The notes below the pieces were generated by a model. The model did no database searches. It was not told where the DNA came from and worked only from the letters and a program-made list of their open reading frames with translations. 9,509 nt of DNA from Acidobacteria bacterium AH-259-L09. GTDB taxonomy: Bacteria > Acidobacteriota > UBA6911 > RPQK01. Where the stretch lies: contig JALLOL010000084.1 in the NCBI GenBank assembly GCA_027717875.1, positions 1-9,509 of the forward strand, written 5' to 3'. This document shows, one piece after another, positions 6,310 to 9,509 of the stretch (within the stretch, counting starts at the first letter, position 1; each line of letters opens with the position of its first letter). The position numbers were made by a program, and so were the translations under genes.

Positions 6310-6393
6310 CTGCTAAGTGCCTCGTTCCGCCAATACGATAACGTTTGCTGATGGGGCTTGCGAGGCGAGGTCCAGGAGCGAGGCACTAAGCAG
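6310..6393. repeat. Long imperfect inverted repeat (19-bp stem, 46-nt loop)
   Basis: The arm 6310-6328 (CTGCTAAGTGCCTCGTTCC) pairs with 6375-6393 (GGAGCGAGGCACTAAGCAG) over 19 positions. As RNA there is only one A-A mismatch and one G-U pair. The loop contains a second GCGAGGC (6360-6366) that could compete with 6378-6384 for the left arm. No T-run follows on the + strand, so it is not a textbook rho-independent terminator. It occupies the 182-bp gap between the unknown exported gene and the M55 peptidase gene. A REP/MITE-like element or a transcript-end or processing hairpin is possible. Confidence 0.6.
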
Positions 6394-6460
6394 CACTCAC
6401 TTCTAGCTTTGCACGAAAGCGCTTGAAGAAGACTGCCATCCCTAGGCTCAGGAGACGGAA

Positions 6461-7519
6461 ATGAGAAAACATGGACTGCTCCTCGTTGTTTTTGCAGCAT
6501 TTCTTTCCCTTTCATGGAGAGGAGGTGAGAAGCCGCGGGTGCTTCTCTATTATGACATGGAGGGGATTTCGGGTATCGATAAGAGCGATTACACTCGGTT
6601 TGGAAACCCTCTCTACCGGGAGGGACAAACACTTCTCACACAGGATGTCAACGCGGCTATTCGGGGATTAATCCGTGGTGGAGTGGGAGAAATCATGGTG
6701 ACTGATGCCCACGGGAGCGGAAATCCGGAACCCGATATCTTTTTGGATGACATGGATCCGCGCGCTCGTTTTGAGTGGCGAGACAGACCGTTTCGCCCTT
6801 ACATCGATAGTCCAAATGATTCCTACGACGCCATTGTCTGTATTGGTATGCATGCCGGTGCAGGTTTCTCCGGCTTTCTATCTCACACGTTTACAATTGA
6901 GCCACTGTGGAAGATCAACGGCTTAGAATTCAATGAGACCATGATAGTGGCTCAGTCGGCAGCCCGTTTTGGAATCCCCCTGATCATGGTGAGCGGCGAT
7001 GACGTTTTGGGTGTGCAGATCCAAGAGATCTTTCCAAAAGCAGAGTACGCCATCGTAAAGGAAGCTGTGGACGTCTCCTCGGCGACTCTTTTTCCTTCTG
7101 AGGAAGCGATGCGCCGAATCGAAGATGCTGCTGCAGCAGCCGTAGAGAAGCTCCAGAAAGAAGCTCCTGAGCCTTGGAGTTTGCCGGGTCCTTACCGATG
7201 GGAGATTTCTTTCTTAAGTGAACGTCAAGCAGAATGGGCTTCCATTTATCCAGGCGTGGAGCGGGTCAACAGCATCACTGTGGGATTTAACGTCACTGAT
7301 TGGATTCATGGATACGAGGTGAGCACTGAGAAGGTGATTCCCTTAGCCCGGCGCGAACGTATCTATGTCCTTCAGGATATTGTCAAAGAGATGCCTGAGG
7401 CACAGCAAATCATGCAGCAGTTTGAAGAGCGCTTGCTGCAGCGCTTGTACCAGGGATACCCGCCTGTAAGACCTGTTCCAACACCCGAACCTCAACCGCG
7501 GTATCATGGAGTAAGGTAG
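6461..7519 (+). CDS. M55-family D-aminopeptidase (DppA-like) with putative signal peptide
   Basis: M55 peptidases are zinc-dependent and release N-terminal D-amino acids from short peptides, such as those derived from cell-wall stems. Known DppA zinc-site residues have matches at equivalent spacing: D32 and E34 in YYDMEGISG (30-38), H84 in VTDAHGSG (80-87), H131 in IGMHAGAGFSGF (128-139) and E159 in NGLEFNET (153-160). The start is fixed by AGGAG (6450-6454), 6 nt before ATG 6461. Residues 1-19 (MRKHGLLLVVFAAFLSLSW) look like a Sec signal peptide, whereas the Bacillus enzyme is cytoplasmic, so a periplasmic location is inferred. At 352 residues it is longer than DppA (about 274). The extra length is the leader plus a C-terminal part ending in a proline-rich tail (YPPVRPVPTPEPQP). 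It is followed 100 bp later by the amidase gene. Confidence 0.9.
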   Translation: MRKHGLLLVVFAAFLSLSWRGGEKPRVLLYYDMEGISGIDKSDYTRFGNPLYREGQTLLTQDVNAAIRGLIRGGVGEIMVTDAHGSGNPEPDIFLDDMDPRARFEWRDRPFRPYIDSPNDSYDAIVCIGMHAGAGFSGFLSHTFTIEPLWKINGLEFNETMIVAQSAARFGIPLIMVSGDDVLGVQIQEIFPKAEYAIVKEAVDVSSATLFPSEEAMRRIEDAAAAAVEKLQKEAPEPWSLPGPYRWEISFLSERQAEWASIYPGVERVNSITVGFNVTDWIHGYEVSTEKVIPLARRERIYVLQDIVKEMPEAQQIMQQFEERLLQRLYQGYPPVRPVPTPEPQPRYHGVR

Positions 7520-7530
7520 AAAAGAGCAAA

Positions 7531-7560
7531 AGAATTTAGAATCCAGAAGTCAGAATTCAG
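7531..7560. repeat. Heptanucleotide tandem repeat (AGAATTC type)
   Basis: Four 7-bp units plus two bases read AGAATTT, AGAATCC, AGAAGTC, AGAATTC, AG (7531-7560). Every unit begins AGAA. Degenerate heptamer arrays of this general type (STRR-like) are known from several bacterial phyla. Its right end abuts the 36-bp inverted repeat at 7560. Confidence 0.65.
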
Positions 7561-7595
7561 CGCCGATGCAGTAGAGTGGGTGTGAGAAATGCGGA
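7560..7595 (+). repeat. 36-bp inverted repeat, left copy
   Basis: This 36-bp stretch (it starts GCGCCGATGCAGTAGAGT) is the reverse complement of 9446-9481 at 35 of 36 positions; the only difference is the G at 7578. It lies in the leader of the amidase gene, immediately after the heptad array. Together with the right copy it encloses only the amidase and yjbQ-like genes. Confidence 0.85.
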
Positions 7596-7619
7596 CTCGA
7601 TCCACAAGGGAGTATTGAA

Positions 7620-9014
7620 GTGGCTGATGAGACGCTGGTTTTCTCAGGAATTTCAGATATTGCTACTCGCATTGCCAGCGGAGACCTTTCTCCCGTGGAG
7701 GTGGTCGATGTCGTTCTGGCGCGCATCGAGCAGCTAAATCCCCAGTTGAATGCCTACATCGCCGTCATTGACTCGGCTCGGCACCAGGCGCAGGCTGCGC
7801 AGGAGGCGCTAGCGACAAAAAAGAAGCTGGGCCCACTTCATGGTGTGCCTTTGTCCATCAAAGATATCATCCTGACACGAGGAACTCTCACCACCGCTGG
7901 ATCCAAGATCTTCGGTACAGGATCTGCTGCTAATCGTGATGCCTTGCTGGTAGGGCGTCTTCGCAGAGCTGGAGCTATTGTGGTGGGAAAGACCAATCTG
8001 CACGAATGTGCATTCGGAGTCACCAATGAGAATAGCCATTTTGGAGCAGTCCGCAATCCATGGGATTTAAGGCGAATTCCTGGAGGATCCAGTGGGGGCT
8101 CGGCAGCAGCAGTCGCCGCTGGGCTTTGCTATGGTTCTATTGGAAGTGATACGCGTGGTTCGATTCGTATTCCTTCCGCTTGTTGTGCAATCACCGGCCT
8201 CAAACCCACTCTAGATCTGGTGCCGATGAAGGGCGTCATCCCCTTAAGCTGGACACTTGATCATGTTGGACCGATGACGCGAAGCGTGGAAGATGCGGCC
8301 AGATTGCTGGAGGTGCTCGCTCAGAGATCTACAAATTATCTCAAGGCATTAAGACTTCCCATCCACTCCCTGCGATTAGGAGTGTGTGAATATTACTTTC
8401 GTGATCTGGATGCGGAGGTCGAGCTGGCGGTGCAAGGCGCTGTACAGGTTTTTCGTGATGCCGGTCTGCAAGTTCAGCAAATCTCTGTCAATCATCTGGC
8501 TGAGGCTCTGACGGCTTCGGATATTATCGCCCGTGCCGAGGCAGTCACCTATCACGATCGTTTTTTGCGCGAGCAGCGCGAATCTTACGGTTCAGCCGTT
8601 CGCGAGCGTCTTGAAACCGGCTACTCAGTGACAGGGATGGAGTACGTCCAGGCTGAGCGGGTACGGATTGAAATGATTGAGGAGTTCAAGAAGGTGTTCA
8701 AACAAGTGGATTGTCTGATCGGAGCGGCGCTTCCTGCCCTGCCGCCGCCTGTCGGCCAAAACTTCATTCGAATCAATGGGCGAGAGGAGCGCATTGTCCC
8801 GGGCTTCGTGCGCTTCAATGCTCCCCAAAATGTGGCTGGTATTCCTGCTCTAGGATTGCCCTGTGGCTTCAGTCAGTCCGGCCTGCCGATCGGGTTTCAG
8901 CTCATCGCCGGGCGTCATCAAGAACACATCTTGTTCCAGCTGGGTGCGCACTTTCAACGGGTCACCGATTGGCACCTGCGACATCCTGCTGCGACCCCCT
9001 TGAAAACCTGGTGA
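7620..9014 (+). CDS. Amidase-signature family hydrolase
   Basis: This is a 464-residue member of the amidase signature family (amidases, GatA-type and AtzF-type enzymes) that hydrolyses carbon-nitrogen amide bonds. The Ser-cisSer-Lys triad is visible at the family spacing: K81 in PLSIKDI, S157 in IPGGSSGGSAAAVAAG (153-168) and the nucleophile S181 in GSDTRGSIRIPSA (175-187). The oxyanion-side motif usually reads TDTGGS; here an Arg replaces one Gly (R179). The start is a GTG at 7620, set by AGGGAG (7607-7612) with a 7-nt gap. No signal peptide is present, so it is cytoplasmic. The GatCAB role is unlikely to be assignable because no gatB or gatC neighbour is seen; a small-molecule amidase is more likely, substrate unknown. 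The yjbQ-like gene follows after 35 bp and is probably co-transcribed. Confidence 0.9.
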   Translation: MADETLVFSGISDIATRIASGDLSPVEVVDVVLARIEQLNPQLNAYIAVIDSARHQAQAAQEALATKKKLGPLHGVPLSIKDIILTRGTLTTAGSKIFGTGSAANRDALLVGRLRRAGAIVVGKTNLHECAFGVTNENSHFGAVRNPWDLRRIPGGSSGGSAAAVAAGLCYGSIGSDTRGSIRIPSACCAITGLKPTLDLVPMKGVIPLSWTLDHVGPMTRSVEDAARLLEVLAQRSTNYLKALRLPIHSLRLGVCEYYFRDLDAEVELAVQGAVQVFRDAGLQVQQISVNHLAEALTASDIIARAEAVTYHDRFLREQRESYGSAVRERLETGYSVTGMEYVQAERVRIEMIEEFKKVFKQVDCLIGAALPALPPPVGQNFIRINGREERIVPGFVRFNAPQNVAGIPALGLPCGFSQSGLPIGFQLIAGRHQEHILFQLGAHFQRVTDWHLRHPAATPLKTW

Positions 9015-9049
9015 CGTTTCTCGGGTTAGGTTTATGATGAGGATAGAAA

Positions 9050-9445
9050 ATGAAACAAGAGATTCGCATTTCGACCAGTCGGCACATTGAGATGAAGGAG
9101 ATTACCAGGCAGCTGCGGGAACTTGTTCATCGGCAAGGCTTCAAACAGGGGATCTGCATGGTCTATTGTCCTCATACGACGGCAGGACTGCTCATCAACG
9201 AGAATGCCGATCCCGACGTTTGCTCGGATCTGGAGCGAGCTTTTGAAAAAGTTGTGCCCGAGATCGCCTTTGAGCACGTGGAAGGGAATTCACCTTCACA
9301 TTTTCTCTCCTGCATCACGGGTTCTTCGCTGAACCTTTTGGTGGAAGACTCGCGCCTCCAGTTGGGCCGCTGGCAAGGAGTTTTCTTCTGTGAATTTGAT
9401 GGCCCACGCCAGCGCACTGTCTGGGTGTATTTGCAGGGTAGCTAA
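9050..9445 (+). CDS. YjbQ/UPF0047 family protein (secondary thiamine-phosphate synthase-like)
   Basis: At 131 residues this is the normal length for UPF0047 proteins, compact trimeric proteins. Some members show weak thiamine-phosphate synthase activity, but the true cellular role of most is unclear. Family motifs are present in order: YCPHTTAGLLINENADPDV (39-57, with H42 and the acidic D54/D56), FEHVEGNSPSH (74-84, H84), LQLGRWQGVFFCEFDGPR (103-120) and a final hydrophobic strand TVWVYLQG. The usual EGNSDAH reads EGNSPSH, with the Asp replaced by Pro82 while the His is kept. The ATG at 9050 follows GAGG (9039-9042) with a 7-nt gap. It lies 35 bp behind the amidase gene in the same direction, and its stop codon directly adjoins the right copy of the 36-bp inverted repeat. 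Confidence 0.92.
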   Translation: MKQEIRISTSRHIEMKEITRQLRELVHRQGFKQGICMVYCPHTTAGLLINENADPDVCSDLERAFEKVVPEIAFEHVEGNSPSHFLSCITGSSLNLLVEDSRLQLGRWQGVFFCEFDGPRQRTVWVYLQGS

Positions 9446-9481
9446 TCCGCATTTCTCACACCGACTCTACTGCATCGGCGC
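9446..9481 (-). repeat. 36-bp inverted repeat, right copy
   Basis: This is the reverse complement of 7560-7595 with one mismatch. It begins at the base after the yjbQ-like stop codon (TAA, 9443-9445), so it forms the 3' untranslated region. In a read-through transcript the two copies could pair across 1.85 kb. The 28 bases beyond it (9482-9509) are G+C-rich with no assignable gene. Confidence 0.85.
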
Positions 9482-9509
9482 AATCATCCGCCCCGGACTG
9501 CGTTGCGCT

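Noticed and set aside
6350..6388. 12-codon ORF inside the 6310-6393 hairpin
   Set aside because: Too short, no ribosome binding site, and its composition simply follows the repeat.
7620..9445. Amidase as GatA of a GatCAB tRNA amidotransferase
   Set aside because: No gatB or gatC is adjacent, and the neighbour is a YjbQ-like gene; family motifs alone do not distinguish GatA from other amidases.
1..9509. CRISPR array, tRNA, rRNA or a defence or toxin-antitoxin system
   Set aside because: No regularly spaced identical repeats, no tRNA cloverleaf or rRNA-like segment, and no gene with defence-related motifs was seen on either strand.

Overview
This 9.5 kb window looks like chromosomal DNA from a Gram-negative-type, free-living heterotroph. 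It carries a DUF1080 lipoprotein with a clear lipobox, several proteins with Sec-type signal peptides, a GHL10/DUF187-type hydrolase-like protein, an M55 D-aminopeptidase, moderate G+C, GTG starts, and degenerate short tandem repeats between genes. This set is common in Acidobacteriota and in the Planctomycetes/Verrucomicrobia group. Acidobacteriota is my best guess, but no phylogenetic marker is present, so the assignment is only an inference.

Layout. 1-132: the last 43 codons of a membrane protein on the + strand. 194-1359: a complete IS630-family insertion sequence with an intact minus-strand transposase, imperfect ~30-bp terminal inverted repeats and a TA target duplication. It sits inside a short GCTAGCAG-type tandem repeat, 11 bp past the stop of the next gene. 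1373-3695: two minus-strand genes for secreted proteins, a NodB-type polysaccharide deacetylase (upstream) and a GHL10-like protein (downstream). Between them, on the + strand, lies a short ORF whose first residues look like an FmdB-type zinc ribbon. 3696-3875: a divergent intergenic region with a 10-bp-period repeat and an inverted repeat. 3876-4619: a cytoplasmic-type glycerophosphodiester phosphodiesterase. 4649-4677: a near-consensus sigma-70 promoter that drives the DUF1080 lipoprotein (4715-5680) and a small exported protein of unknown function (5718-6278). 6310-6393: a long hairpin. 6461-7519: an M55 D-aminopeptidase with a putative signal peptide. 7531-7560: a heptad repeat. 7620-9014 and 9050-9445: an amidase-signature-family hydrolase and a YjbQ/UPF0047 protein, probably one transcript.

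How the genes relate. Most of the window is scavenging and envelope chemistry: phosphodiester cleavage, polysaccharide deacetylation or hydrolysis, D-amino-acid peptide cleavage and amide hydrolysis. No coherent single pathway or defence system can be shown. The two observations I would follow first are: (a) a 36-bp near-perfect inverted repeat (7560-7595 and 9446-9481) that brackets exactly the amidase-yjbQ pair; and (b) a polysaccharide deacetylase in which both histidines of the usual metal-binding H-x3-H motif are replaced (Gln118, Asp122) while the other motifs remain.
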